A stretch of DNA of 36,141 nucleotides from Chloroflexi bacterium RBG_19FT_COMBO_55_16 (GTDB lineage: Bacteria; Chloroflexota; Anaerolineae; Anaerolineales; UBA4823): positions 37,371-73,511 of the forward strand of contig MGOK01000151.1 in assembly GCA_001795335.1 (NCBI GenBank). The letters are read 5' to 3'. The position numbers and the translations under genes were made by a program. Positions within the stretch are counted from its first letter, which is position 1. Every line of letters starts with the position of its first letter. Under the pieces are notes generated by a model. It had not been told where the DNA came from and did not search any database. It saw nothing but the letters and a program-made list of their open reading frames with translations. Shown in pieces: positions 7,283 to 15,619 of this stretch.

Positions 7283-8811
7283 TTCAATTGACGCAAGTCA
7301 AAAATGATGTACCCATCACCTTCGGAAAAGACGGCATAGTTATCGTATAGCAAATCTTTCAATTCTGGTTGTCGATCGAGTTGGTCAAGCATCGTCACCA
7401 GGAAAAAGTCTTTATTGCCAGTCTTCTCGGCAAACCATTGCTGAACTTCAAGCGGAGGTTTACCCTGTAATTTCCGGTAGTTAAGGTGACCTAAAGGCAA
7501 CCATACTTTAGGAGTGATCCAGCCATAATATGCCAGGCGATTTCCATAATCTTGAGTCAGCGCGATCACCGAAGCATCGCGCCCCAGGACTTCACCGATC
7601 TGCCGCCAATAGGCGGGCTCATCGCGGAAATTATCCTCCGCCAGGTCTACCCTCACATTCCAAACCTGGATCAAAATGGCAAATAGTAATACACCACTGA
7701 CGAAAACCCTGGTGAGTAATACTGGTTTTAACAAAGTGAGCGGTCTGAAAAGCACAGCGCCAAGCGGGGCTAGTGTGATCGCTATGATCGGTATCAAAGG
7801 TAAATGGTAATAAGAATGGGTCGTGATATGGTAAGCAAAGGTCATACCATATACCCAATAACCTACCCACAAACCGATCCCAAAAGCTCGCAATGGCGGC
7901 GTAGGAAATAAGAACACGCCCAATACCGCCGCCATGATAGCGCCGTATCCTACCAGGCCGGTGACCCAATCCTCCCATCGGAGATAGAAACCCAGGTCGC
8001 GCCACATTTCCGGGAAGAACCTGCCCGCAAATTGGCTTTCCAGAGAACCCAAAACATATACGCCGTAGATGTGATAGGCAAGCACCGGCAAGGCAGCCAG
8101 CAAGGCGATGACCCAGATTTGGGGATCTCGGATGGCCTTGCGTAAGCCCCTGGCGACCAGGATAAACGCGGCCAATGCGAACAACACCGGGAAGAGAGCT
8201 ACCGCTTTAACAAACAGGGCTATCCCGGCCAAGACACCAGCCAGGATGGCAGACTTCCAGGACTGTTGCCGGTACCACCGATAAAACGCCCATAAAGCCA
8301 GCAGGATGAACATCACCATCAGCGGGTCAGGCTGGAAACTTCGGCTGGCTATCACCCCAAATGGCACGAATAAATAGTACGCCGTCGCCAATACCCCTCC
8401 ATCAGGAGATGTCATCGCGCTCGCCAGGAAGAAGAGTGCCACGCCACCGATAATCCAGAACAAGGAGGCATATAACCGCGCCACCCACACCGCATCCGAG
8501 CCGATCAGGCGGTAGGTTAGCGCAACCACCGATTCAAATATCGGCGGTTCTATCAGGCTTTCTCCGGCTAATTGCTCGATCGCCCGTTGTCGCTCCCATT
8601 CCGGCGCGGATGGGGAAAGGTAATAATACATGCCTCGCGCCATAATAGCTGAACGCAGTTGACGCGTGGGATGGAAATCAAGCGGTTCGTCCGTTAAATC
8701 ATACAGGCGGATCCCAAGCCCCAAGGAAAACATCACGAACATGACCAGTCCAAGCAAAAGCCGGGACTGACCGAAAAAAGACCCATTATATTTATCGGAA
8801 TAATGATCCAT
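7279..8811 (-). CDS. GT39/ArnT-like integral membrane glycosyltransferase
   Basis: 510 residues, strongly hydrophobic with about ten membrane segments. After the first helix comes RLYDLTDEPLDFHPTRQLRS (35-54), the acidic first-loop motif of the dolichyl-phosphate-mannose/ArnT type GT-C enzymes. A second typical stretch is ASRSFQPDPLMVM. These enzymes transfer a sugar from polyprenyl-phosphate to a protein, lipid A or glycan on the outer face of the membrane. The end of the protein is a small soluble domain (VIALTQDYGNRLAYYGW...). It overlaps the DUF115 gene by 20 bases upstream and the GT2 gene by 4 bases downstream, so it belongs to the same operon. The acceptor is unknown. Confidence 0.83.
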   Translation of the reverse strand: MDHYSDKYNGSFFGQSRLLLGLVMFVMFSLGLGIRLYDLTDEPLDFHPTRQLRSAIMARGMYYYLSPSAPEWERQRAIEQLAGESLIEPPIFESVVALTYRLIGSDAVWVARLYASLFWIIGGVALFFLASAMTSPDGGVLATAYYLFVPFGVIASRSFQPDPLMVMFILLALWAFYRWYRQQSWKSAILAGVLAGIALFVKAVALFPVLFALAAFILVARGLRKAIRDPQIWVIALLAALPVLAYHIYGVYVLGSLESQFAGRFFPEMWRDLGFYLRWEDWVTGLVGYGAIMAAVLGVFLFPTPPLRAFGIGLWVGYWVYGMTFAYHITTHSYYHLPLIPIIAITLAPLGAVLFRPLTLLKPVLLTRVFVSGVLLFAILIQVWNVRVDLAEDNFRDEPAYWRQIGEVLGRDASVIALTQDYGNRLAYYGWITPKVWLPLGHLNYRKLQGKPPLEVQQWFAEKTGNKDFFLVTMLDQLDRQPELKDLLYDNYAVFSEGDGYIIFDLRQLK

Positions 8812-9637
8812 ACTCCACCTTGGGAAACACGGTCAGTTTCCCGCCCACCGTTGCATCGACTACCTCCCGGCCAGCGTCAGCATAAGCCAACCGGGCCATG
8901 CGGTAAGACCGTTCCGAGGTCTCTAAATCGGGCAGCTGCCACCGGAAACCTTTGCCAAAATAGTTTCTATCGAAATGATCAGGATCATCACCTTGCGAGA
9001 CAACAGTCGTATTAGGCTTGCCGCTCGTCTTGAAGTCATGATCCACCCCGATTAAGATGACCTGCTTAAAACCCATATGAAAAGCTAGCTGCAGTGCGAT
9101 GTAGGTCACCGTTGCACCTTCCCACATCCGCTGCCGGGCATCAAGGGTAAATCTTGGCCCGGTGTAGGTGGTATGTAAGAAAATTAATCGGCGATCGGCA
9201 GAAAAACCGCCACTAGTCATAAGCGCAGGTTGGATCAAGTCTCGCGCGCGCCAGGAAAGGAACTTTGGAACCGGAAGCGCAAGGATATCTGCTGCACATT
9301 GCTCGATCACCAAATCATTTACTGATAGATAATAAGTGGTAGTAAAGCCTAGTTGGGGGAAGAGTAAATAAATCCGATTCATCCCAAAGGTATATTCGTA
9401 CCGCAAGCGAGATAGGTCGGTGTGCTTCAAGCTCGGCCCGTTGCCAACGATGAAGCAACGCTCCCCGTGATGAGCATCTTTAAGAGCAGCTAGTTGGCTC
9501 AAACTGGCTCGCCGCCAGGGGTGAAACGTAGCAGCTGGCCACTGACCAGCCCGATACAGCGCATACCAGGCTACCCTGGTAACATCCCGGACGGGTGTTG
9601 GTAAGAAGCGTTTCAAGCTTTGCTGGATCTGGCTCAT
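8792..9637 (-). CDS. DUF115 family protein (putative glycan-modification enzyme)
   Basis: 281 residues. It has the DUF115/MAF-like core: ERCFIVGNGPSLKHTDLSRL (59-78) with the nucleotide-sugar-type GNGPSL, then TFGMNRIYLLF (83-93), and a later GATVTYIALQLAFHMG followed by VILIGVDHDF. DUF115 proteins include flagellin glycosylation (Maf) proteins that act on nonulosonic acids and an archaeal pterin pyrophosphokinase; many lie in polysaccharide loci with no known reaction. Given the nonulosonate genes nearby, a role as a transferase of an acidic sugar is possible but unproven. The ATG overlaps the stop of the upstream SDR in an ATGA, and its own end overlaps the membrane glycosyltransferase by 20 bases. 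Confidence 0.75.
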   Translation of the reverse strand: MSQIQQSLKRFLPTPVRDVTRVAWYALYRAGQWPAATFHPWRRASLSQLAALKDAHHGERCFIVGNGPSLKHTDLSRLRYEYTFGMNRIYLLFPQLGFTTTYYLSVNDLVIEQCAADILALPVPKFLSWRARDLIQPALMTSGGFSADRRLIFLHTTYTGPRFTLDARQRMWEGATVTYIALQLAFHMGFKQVILIGVDHDFKTSGKPNTTVVSQGDDPDHFDRNYFGKGFRWQLPDLETSERSYRMARLAYADAGREVVDATVGGKLTVFPKVEYGSLFR

Positions 9638-10401
9638 TCGGTGCTTAACCTGGCTGTCGCGCCGCCATCGACGATCAGCGCCTGGCCGGTCATAAAGGAC
9701 GACTGCACCTCGTCCGCCAGGAAGTAGATAGCGTGTGCGATCTCTTCAGGCGTACCGACCCTGCCAATTACTGTCTTGTTGGCCAGGTTTTCCAGGCGTT
9801 CAGGGAGCGAACCGCGCCCCACGTGTCCCCGACTCAAACCGGCGCGCAGCATCGGTGTGTCGACCGCGCCCGGCAAAATAGCATTCACCCGTACGTGGTC
9901 TGGTGCAAATTCAATCGCAATCGCCCGCGTCAAAGCCAACAATCCACCTTTGCTGGCTGCATAACAGGCGATATTAGCCGAGGTTGCCACAGCATGCACT
10001 GATGAAACATTGACAATCGCCCCACCCCCTGCTGCGACTAAAAGAGGGTGAGCCAGCTTCACCGCCAGGAACACCGCCCGCAGGTTAGACACCATCACCG
10101 CGTCCCATTCTTCCACGCTGGTTTCCAATAAGGGCTTGGCGATTTGAACAGCTGCATTATTGACCAAAGCACTTAGAGATTGAGTGTATGACCGTGCCTG
10201 GCTGAAGATTCCTTCCAGCTCTAGTGGGTTTGAGATATCAGCCTGAATGAATAATCCATCTTTCGGGAATTCTTCTCCGTAAGTTGCGCGGTCGACGCCG
10301 ACCACTCGCCAGCCATAATCTGCGAAAAGGCGTACCGTTGCTCTACCAATGCCACCCGCCGCGCCAGTGATCAAGACAGCCTTAGAATTGATCGATTTCA
10401 T
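9634..10401 (-). CDS. Classical short-chain dehydrogenase/reductase
   Basis: 255 residues with the complete classical SDR set: nucleotide-binding TGAAGGIG (12-19), NNAA (81-84), catalytic serine in NVSS (134), Y147 and K151 in YAASK, and the FabG-like end DEVQSSFMTGQALIVDGG. It would oxidise or reduce a hydroxyl or keto group with NAD(P). It overlaps the D-2-hydroxyacid dehydrogenase gene by 20 bases, and the cytidylyltransferase lies one gene further upstream. The three probably act on one sugar or keto acid before or around CMP activation (inference). FabG-like SDRs cannot be assigned a substrate from sequence alone. Confidence 0.88.
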   Translation of the reverse strand: MKSINSKAVLITGAAGGIGRATVRLFADYGWRVVGVDRATYGEEFPKDGLFIQADISNPLELEGIFSQARSYTQSLSALVNNAAVQIAKPLLETSVEEWDAVMVSNLRAVFLAVKLAHPLLVAAGGGAIVNVSSVHAVATSANIACYAASKGGLLALTRAIAIEFAPDHVRVNAILPGAVDTPMLRAGLSRGHVGRGSLPERLENLANKTVIGRVGTPEEIAHAIYFLADEVQSSFMTGQALIVDGGATARLSTE

Positions 10402-11338
10402 AAGGTATTCCTAATCCTCTTAGCAAGTTATGGATCGTGTTCCTGTGGACGCGCTCCCAGGCAGCCGGGCTAGAATTGGCATTATGCGGAGCTAACATCA
10501 CGTTATCCATGCGCAACAGAGAGCTATCAGCAGGTAAGGGTTCATCCTCAAAAACATCCAAGGCTGCACCGCCGATCTGACCTGCCTGAAGGGCCTGCAC
10601 CAATGAAGGTTCATCTATGACCAGCCCGCGGGCTGTGTTGATCAAGATCGCTAGGGATTTCATCTTCGCCAGCGTTTCCCGGTTGATCAGGTGATAGCTG
10701 GTTGGGTTGAGGTCACAATTCAGACTGATGAAATCCGCCTGGGCGAGCAGATCATCCAGAGGCGTCATTTCAACACCGTTTTCCAACACGAATTCAGGCG
10801 CGATCTCCACGATATCAGTGCCCAATAAACGCATGCCAAACGCCCGTGCTCGCCGCAAGACAGCTTTGCCAATATTGCCCACGCCGATCACACCCAGGGT
10901 GCATTCGCTTAAAGATCTTCCGGGGAGCTTTGTCCACTGGCCACTTTTGACAACCCGATCCATCCAAGGCTGTCGGCGGGCAAAAGCCAGGATATAACCC
11001 ATTACCGTATCCGCGACAGGCAAGGTAAATGCGTTCGGAGTGCGAAACACCTTGATCCCCAGGCTCTCAGCCGTCTCTCGGTCTATGGAGTCGATGCCTG
11101 TCCCCCATTTTGAGATCGCCTTCAATCGGGGAGCGCAAGCTCTTAAGGCGCGCGGCGTGTACTTATCATCCCCACAGATGGTGCCATCGAATTGACCGGC
11201 GTAAGACAATATCTCAGCTTCATCGAGGCGTTCCTGCACCTGAGGGACGATTAATCCCAATCCATAGGCCTCCAGGATCGGAGAGAACCGATCGAGGTAG
11301 GGGATCATATAAGGCGCAGTAAAAAGAACGGTCGGCAT
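10382..11338 (-). CDS. D-isomer-specific 2-hydroxyacid dehydrogenase family protein
   Basis: 318 residues, full family length. The NAD-binding GVGNIG is at 152-157. The catalytic trio is present: R237 in NTARG, E266 in DVFEDEP and H285 in APHNA. The early substrate-domain motif KWGTGIDSID (77-86) resembles the phosphoglycerate-dehydrogenase-like branch. It interconverts a 2-hydroxy acid and a 2-keto acid with NAD(H). In a glycan locus this could make or use a sugar acid, for example a precursor condensed by a NeuB-type aldolase, but the substrate is not visible. It is sandwiched between a cytidylyltransferase and an SDR gene, with a 59-base gap upstream and a 20-base overlap downstream. Confidence 0.9.
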   Translation of the reverse strand: MPTVLFTAPYMIPYLDRFSPILEAYGLGLIVPQVQERLDEAEILSYAGQFDGTICGDDKYTPRALRACAPRLKAISKWGTGIDSIDRETAESLGIKVFRTPNAFTLPVADTVMGYILAFARRQPWMDRVVKSGQWTKLPGRSLSECTLGVIGVGNIGKAVLRRARAFGMRLLGTDIVEIAPEFVLENGVEMTPLDDLLAQADFISLNCDLNPTSYHLINRETLAKMKSLAILINTARGLVIDEPSLVQALQAGQIGGAALDVFEDEPLPADSSLLRMDNVMLAPHNANSSPAAWERVHRNTIHNLLRGLGIPYEIDQF

Positions 11339-11397
11339 AAAACGATCCGAAACTGGAGCGATCTCGAGGCCAGGAGAGAAGGGACAGGGGGATCTCC

Positions 11398-12075
11398 CTA
11401 TCCCATCTCCCGTATCTCCTTATTTATTATATAATCTACAATCTGGAAATCCAGCTCTTCATCGATATCCCACGCCTCCGATACTTCCATCTCAAACATT
11501 AAAGGCCGCTCTCCCAAACGGTTGTGGCGGCTCATTAAGGTCCGGCGGGTGAAGATATATATGCAAGAGTTTTCCTCAAAAACGGGGGGCAAGTCCTGTG
11601 TCCGCAACAGGATTGCTGGGTTGTGATTGATAGCACGGCCAAGGGCATCCCACAAGCGCGTTTGCAAACGAGTCACCGAAAACAGCGAATCGTAGCTCGA
11701 AATGTTCGCCTGCAGCGTTTGAATCGCCCGTGAGATGGTCTGCGATCGCAATAAAGGATTGGTGCTGTGTGTTTGCAGGTAGAATTCAGCCTCCACCTGG
11801 GATGTATCGTAAAGTAAAACCTCATTCATCGGTACATCGCCGGCACGCAAGAAATCTGGCCGTTCCAGAATGCACACTTGGGGGAAATGTTCTCTCAGCC
11901 CAGCCATGATCGTTGGGCTGTCGGTATCCACCACGACTTCGGAGACCTCCGGGCAGGCCAATAAGGTGCTGATGATGTGGTGAAACAGTGGTTTCCCAGC
12001 CAGGGATCGATAATTTTTCCCAGGCACACGTTGTGAGTCATGCCGCATTGGTACTAAGGCTACAATATTTTTCAT
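11398..12075 (-). CDS. Acylneuraminate cytidylyltransferase-family protein
   Basis: 225 residues of the CMP-sugar synthetase fold. The N-terminal nucleotide-binding stretch is ALVPMRHDSQRVPGKNYRSL (6-25). It keeps the R...S.R.PGKN pattern of NeuA/KdsB enzymes, but the usual ARGGSK is replaced by MRHDSQ. The middle has LQTHSTNPLLRSQTI, equivalent to the Q.T.P.R motif, and the end has EAWDIDEELDFQIVD, equivalent to the D-I-D metal site. It likely activates a 2-keto sugar acid with CTP, perhaps not sialic acid itself. A TATAAT lies 8 bases before the ATG. The following genes are a 2-hydroxyacid dehydrogenase and an SDR, an unusual partner set. Confidence 0.85.
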   Translation of the reverse strand: MKNIVALVPMRHDSQRVPGKNYRSLAGKPLFHHIISTLLACPEVSEVVVDTDSPTIMAGLREHFPQVCILERPDFLRAGDVPMNEVLLYDTSQVEAEFYLQTHSTNPLLRSQTISRAIQTLQANISSYDSLFSVTRLQTRLWDALGRAINHNPAILLRTQDLPPVFEENSCIYIFTRRTLMSRHNRLGERPLMFEMEVSEAWDIDEELDFQIVDYIINKEIREMG

Positions 12076-12083
12076 ACCTCATC

Positions 12084-12089
12084 ATTATA
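12084..12089 (-). promoter_or_regulatory. Possible -10 box close to a start codon (internal promoter candidate)
   Basis: On the minus strand a perfect TATAAT ends 8 bases before the ATG at 12075, followed by GATGAGGT. If used, the transcript would begin at or next to the start codon, giving an almost leaderless message. The 78-base gap between the sulfotransferase and cytidylyltransferase genes is one of the longer gaps in the operon. I see no convincing -35 at the right distance, so this may be chance. Confidence 0.3.
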
Positions 12090-12153
12090 TGCTAGGATCA
12101 CGACCAAACACGGAACTCGAGGCTGGTTTGGATTTAATTGCGAGCCAATACCC

Positions 12154-13029
12154 TTACCATCCATAATCCTTCTCATAACCCAGCTGGATCAGCAAGTTTC
12201 CTGCCATTTCCTTGAACAACCTCTTATTGGCCGGCGTGAAATACTCTTGCCAGTTGCCAGGCTTTCCCTTGCGGAACGTTCCGGAGCGAGAAGGGGCAAT
12301 CGCTTCTTTCAAAGTCGAAACCGATTGTTCTTGCGTCATTCTGGGGGAAAAGCCTCTTTGTTCCAGATATTTCAACAAGCACACCAGGGCATTATCCCGA
12401 TCCAGGATCAAGTCTTCGAAGCGCAGAGCGAGGACTTCAGGGATTTGCAGCCAGTCCAGGTAGCGCTCATATTTCACATTGATATTGCTTAATTCAAACC
12501 CATCCTCGTCTACACCTCCGATCGCAGCGTTGATCCGCTCTTCCATAGTCCGCAGGACTTCTGTGTAATAACGGTGCATTCCGTGCCCGCGATGCATCTC
12601 CGTGGCATAAAAGACATGCGATACGATCATATCGCGGGGATCACGATATACAAAAACCATCGCCCTTCCTTGTCTGGTCATCGCCTCGATGAAAGGCTGG
12701 CGGGCATGCAAATAACCATACCCGATATCGCCCGGACGCATGGCATGAATGTTAGCCAGTACGGTTTCGACTGGCAGGTTCCGATTATCCTCTGTTCGAT
12801 TGACCGGCGGAAATCCCGGGTTTACGAATGGCCCCAGGTGTGTCAATCCCTGTAACACCTGGATGATCAGGTGAGACCCGGATTTCGGCATGGCATTTCC
12901 AAGCACAGCCGGAGACTTGGCCAGTTCCTCTATTCCCCAGCGCAGTGCCGTGACTGACCGGCGCATCCGCCAGCGACCGAGTTTAAGCCAATGTTTGAAC
13001 ACTGGCCAGGAGACCGACTTCTCACGCAT
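12154..13029 (-). CDS. PAPS-dependent sulfotransferase domain protein
   Basis: 291 residues. The 5'-phosphosulfate loop is NAMPKSGSHLIIQVL (45-59). The 3'-phosphate site is VFVYRDPRDMIVSHVF (125-140) with R129 and S137. The C-terminal NWQEYFTPANKRLFKE contains the usual sulfotransferase GxWxxxFT-like element as PGNWQEYFT, which binds the PAPS base and phosphate. This makes it the closest of the three to eukaryotic-type Sulfotransfer_1 enzymes. The acceptor is unknown. Its ATG lies inside the end of the upstream methyltransferase gene (8-base overlap), so sulfation and methylation genes are coupled here. Confidence 0.9.
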   Translation of the reverse strand: MREKSVSWPVFKHWLKLGRWRMRRSVTALRWGIEELAKSPAVLGNAMPKSGSHLIIQVLQGLTHLGPFVNPGFPPVNRTEDNRNLPVETVLANIHAMRPGDIGYGYLHARQPFIEAMTRQGRAMVFVYRDPRDMIVSHVFYATEMHRGHGMHRYYTEVLRTMEERINAAIGGVDEDGFELSNINVKYERYLDWLQIPEVLALRFEDLILDRDNALVCLLKYLEQRGFSPRMTQEQSVSTLKEAIAPSRSGTFRKGKPGNWQEYFTPANKRLFKEMAGNLLIQLGYEKDYGW

Positions 13030-13927
13030 GTCGCTTTATCGTACAGACGCCCACTGGTTGGTATTGGGGATCCCAAATGCCCCAAGGCATACCATTGTCG
13101 CCGGATCGAAAGTAGAACCTTGCCAGGTTATCGCGCAGCTCATCACAATTGCGCAATTGCTCGAAGAGTTCGTCGAATTGCCCGTAATTCGTTGGCACTT
13201 CTTGAGGGAAGCCAAAGGCGCGACGCAGTGAACCCTCGCTGTAGCACCAACCCTGTGATGGCTCGTGAAACCAATCCTGTTCCTTTGCCGCGCCTAAAGT
13301 CGCCAGGAGCAAGCCCCCTGGTTTGAGAACCCGCATTAGTTCAGCGACTACTTTCGACAGATCGTTGGGAGCGTTGTGCTCCAGAGCTGAGACCGCCACC
13401 ACTGCATCGAGCGTATCATCCTGAATGTCGACCAGTTCTTTAAGATCCTGGTTATAAATCGTAACCCAGCCCTGTTTGTCATCAGCCGGCTTGGGAAATC
13501 CCCTAGCAACTATGTCCATACCTATATCGACAAAACTGAGAGCTTTTTTCTTGAACGACTTCGTTGTCCGCGCAGTAAGAGGTGCTTGCCCCTGATCAAC
13601 GGGTAACAAATCCTCAGACCGTAAACCCTTAACCTGATAACGTCGCCGAAAGCGATCTGACAGATGCGCCCGGCTTTCTCGATCTACACTTAACACCTCC
13701 GCCCCTTGCTGCGCCAGATACCACTGCATGACCCCTACGCCCGCCCCAGCATCCATAATCCGCTTTCCACGGATCTCCTCCAGCTGGCTCAGAATCCAGG
13801 TCAGGTCGAGCAAATAATGCCAGCCAAACTCGAGCTTCAACGATCTCGCCAAGTGTTTCAAGTCAGCGACATGTTGCCTCTCCTGCTCAAGCAGCGCTAC
13901 AGATAAGATTTCAATAATTTCTGCCAA
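13022..13927 (-). CDS. Class I SAM-dependent methyltransferase
   Basis: 301 residues. Motif I is RIMDAGAGVGVMQWYLAQQG with the acidic partner SVDRE about twenty residues later. LDAVVAVSALEHNAPNDL matches motif IV/post-II and VLKPGGLLLATLG matches the motif before the last strands of Methyltransf_11-type enzymes. It probably methylates a sugar hydroxyl or carboxyl of the glycan; the target is unknown. The start is a TTG at 13927, five bases after the stop of the capsule-type glycosyltransferase; no better in-frame start precedes motif I, so the exact start is less sure than the family. It overlaps the sulfotransferase gene by 8 bases. Confidence 0.87.
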   Translation of the reverse strand: MAEIIEILSVALLEQERQHVADLKHLARSLKLEFGWHYLLDLTWILSQLEEIRGKRIMDAGAGVGVMQWYLAQQGAEVLSVDRESRAHLSDRFRRRYQVKGLRSEDLLPVDQGQAPLTARTTKSFKKKALSFVDIGMDIVARGFPKPADDKQGWVTIYNQDLKELVDIQDDTLDAVVAVSALEHNAPNDLSKVVAELMRVLKPGGLLLATLGAAKEQDWFHEPSQGWCYSEGSLRRAFGFPQEVPTNYGQFDELFEQLRNCDELRDNLARFYFRSGDNGMPWGIWDPQYQPVGVCTIKRHA

Positions 13928-13932
13928 GATGG

Positions 13933-15519
13933 CTATGCCTCATCTAATAAGAAGGGTTCGCCTCTCACAATCCCGTTAAAGAGTGTTCGCATGGTCGGTG
14001 ATTTTTCCGGGGTCAGCCGTTGCCAGGAAAAGCGCCGCAGTTGAACGAATCCAGGAAGAGAATGCTGCTCCAGAAATTCATCAAAAGGTAGTGAAGCTCG
14101 AAAATTTTGGTAATACATGAATCGCCGGGCATTGCGGATAAATTCTGCCTGAACTTCTATTGGGTGAGGGGATCCTAGGAATTCCTCCGCCGTCTGGTGA
14201 TAGGCTTCAGGAGTCTGGGGAAAGAATACAGTAGGATAAGCGGTATAGCGTGCCTTACCACCACATAACACCGCTTTCCCCAGCAGAGCCGCTTCCAGGC
14301 CGATCGAGGAGTTATACACCATGGAGAACTTGGAGCGGTGGATTAATTCATAAGAACTGAGATACTCGTTTGAGTCGACGAAGATTGCATTCGGCAAAAC
14401 ATCGACATGGTTGTCCCTGATCCAGGATGGCACACTCTCGCGGCTTTCCTTGCCGGGACGCATTTCATCCGGGTGAGCGCGTATGACAAACAGGGTTTCC
14501 GGGTGAGCACGGATGATCCCCAGTACAAGCTCCAGCCAAGTGAACATCTGCGGGAAGACCGTATTTGCATGCACCTGGCTGGTATCGTAAACCACATTAG
14601 TGAAGACCGTGACGATTTGCTTGAATTGTCCCGCGCGTTGGTTAAACTCCTTGTCCAAGCCATGCATCTCCGGCCAAAAGCGTATGCCCGCCATGCTGAA
14701 ATCGCCCTGGAAACGTTGCGCCAGGTAAGCGTCCAGTCGAGCGTTCTGCTCGGGGGATAACTCAAAATCTTGCGGAATATGGAGGGGATAGGCCGTAGCC
14801 TGTCCATCGGTGAAAAAACCAGAGAAAGGCCTGAACCCGACTTCGTGGGTTACCACACGCAAACCACGTTGCTGAGCCACCCAACGCGCAGTAGCCTCAG
14901 GGTATAAAATCCCATTGAAAACCACAACCGTGGAAGGTTCAAGGCGCGCCAAAAAATCGGCAAACTCGATCGCCACCCGCCAAGCCGAAAGGATGTATTG
15001 GCGCAATAGAAAACGGGTTGGCTCATCGTCCTTCACTTGATGCCGGCGTAGCGCCCAGCGAAGGGAGGGCAAAGTTAATTCTCCCAAAGGGATAGCGGAG
15101 CTGATACCGAAGGATGTCGGGAGCCTGTGTGCAAAAGCGCTTAACTGTTCTACACTCAGATCTCGCAAGGCTTTTTCCAGGGCTTTGTCCAGCCTAAAAT
15201 TGAACCACACTGTTGGCGCATGCGCAAACAGGCGCCGAGATTGGGCGGTACATCCGGCGCAAGGGGGAGGTTTGGTTGGGTCTTCCCGGTTTGTCCCCAG
15301 GACGCAGCGACTCATTCCAGCCTGGCAGGCAAAATATACCACCGGGACGCCAGCCAGCTGCAACCCACAAGCGGTCAAGAAGGCAAAGGCTGAATTCAAA
15401 CTCAAGCCGCTCAAACGGGTGGAGGCGACAAAGAATGCCACTGGAGGTTGTCCCGGTCTTGGACGCGCCTTACTCACCACCTGTCGTGTCACCTGGAACA
15501 AGCGCCAACGTCCCTGCAT
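13933..15519 (-). CDS. Capsule-type (KpsS/LipB-like) GT-B glycosyltransferase or surface-carbohydrate protein
   Basis: 528 residues from ATG 15519. The C-terminal half has VIRAHPDEMRPG and then MVYNSSIGLEAALLGKAVLCGG, the nucleotide-sugar-binding pattern of the Capsule_synth family and related CDP-glycerol transferase-like GT-B enzymes. The N-terminal half holds four cysteines (65, 72, 87 and 90 in this numbering; the last two as CAGC) that could bind a metal. A longer frame begins with GTG at 15582, but those 21 extra codons start inside a heptamer repeat; ATG 15519 is preceded by GGGGTGAGG. It resembles the protein at 34418-36013 in the HP-containing motif and the later YNSS/YTTT-GLEMA region. 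The sugar is unknown. Confidence 0.78.
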   Translation of the reverse strand: MQGRWRLFQVTRQVVSKARPRPGQPPVAFFVASTRLSGLSLNSAFAFLTACGLQLAGVPVVYFACQAGMSRCVLGTNREDPTKPPPCAGCTAQSRRLFAHAPTVWFNFRLDKALEKALRDLSVEQLSAFAHRLPTSFGISSAIPLGELTLPSLRWALRRHQVKDDEPTRFLLRQYILSAWRVAIEFADFLARLEPSTVVVFNGILYPEATARWVAQQRGLRVVTHEVGFRPFSGFFTDGQATAYPLHIPQDFELSPEQNARLDAYLAQRFQGDFSMAGIRFWPEMHGLDKEFNQRAGQFKQIVTVFTNVVYDTSQVHANTVFPQMFTWLELVLGIIRAHPETLFVIRAHPDEMRPGKESRESVPSWIRDNHVDVLPNAIFVDSNEYLSSYELIHRSKFSMVYNSSIGLEAALLGKAVLCGGKARYTAYPTVFFPQTPEAYHQTAEEFLGSPHPIEVQAEFIRNARRFMYYQNFRASLPFDEFLEQHSLPGFVQLRRFSWQRLTPEKSPTMRTLFNGIVRGEPFLLDEA

Positions 15520-15570
15520 TTCCCTCACCCCCCTTTTCACTCGTGAATACCTACCCAATCCATTCATCTT

Positions 15571-15619
15571 CTCACGCTTCACGAATCACATTTCGCGTTT
15601 TGCGTTCCACGCCTCACCT
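15571..15619. repeat. Period-7 repeat array, TTCACGN type, 7 units, at a gene junction
   Basis: Plus-strand units in one register: ctcacgc, ttcacga, atcacat, ttcgcgt, tttgcgt, tccacgc, ctcacct. On the minus strand the array reads GTGAAGC-like, which contains TGA in all three frames. The stop codon of the NeuB fusion (15614-15616) lies in the last unit listed, and a false upstream GTG start for the next gene lies in the first two. It fills half of the 94-base gap between the two genes. Confidence 0.8.

Noticed and set aside
15520..15582. N-terminal extension of the capsule-type glycosyltransferase from a GTG
   Set aside because: The extra codons begin in repeat DNA (V-K-R-E type) and a better ATG with a Shine-Dalgarno exists at 15519.
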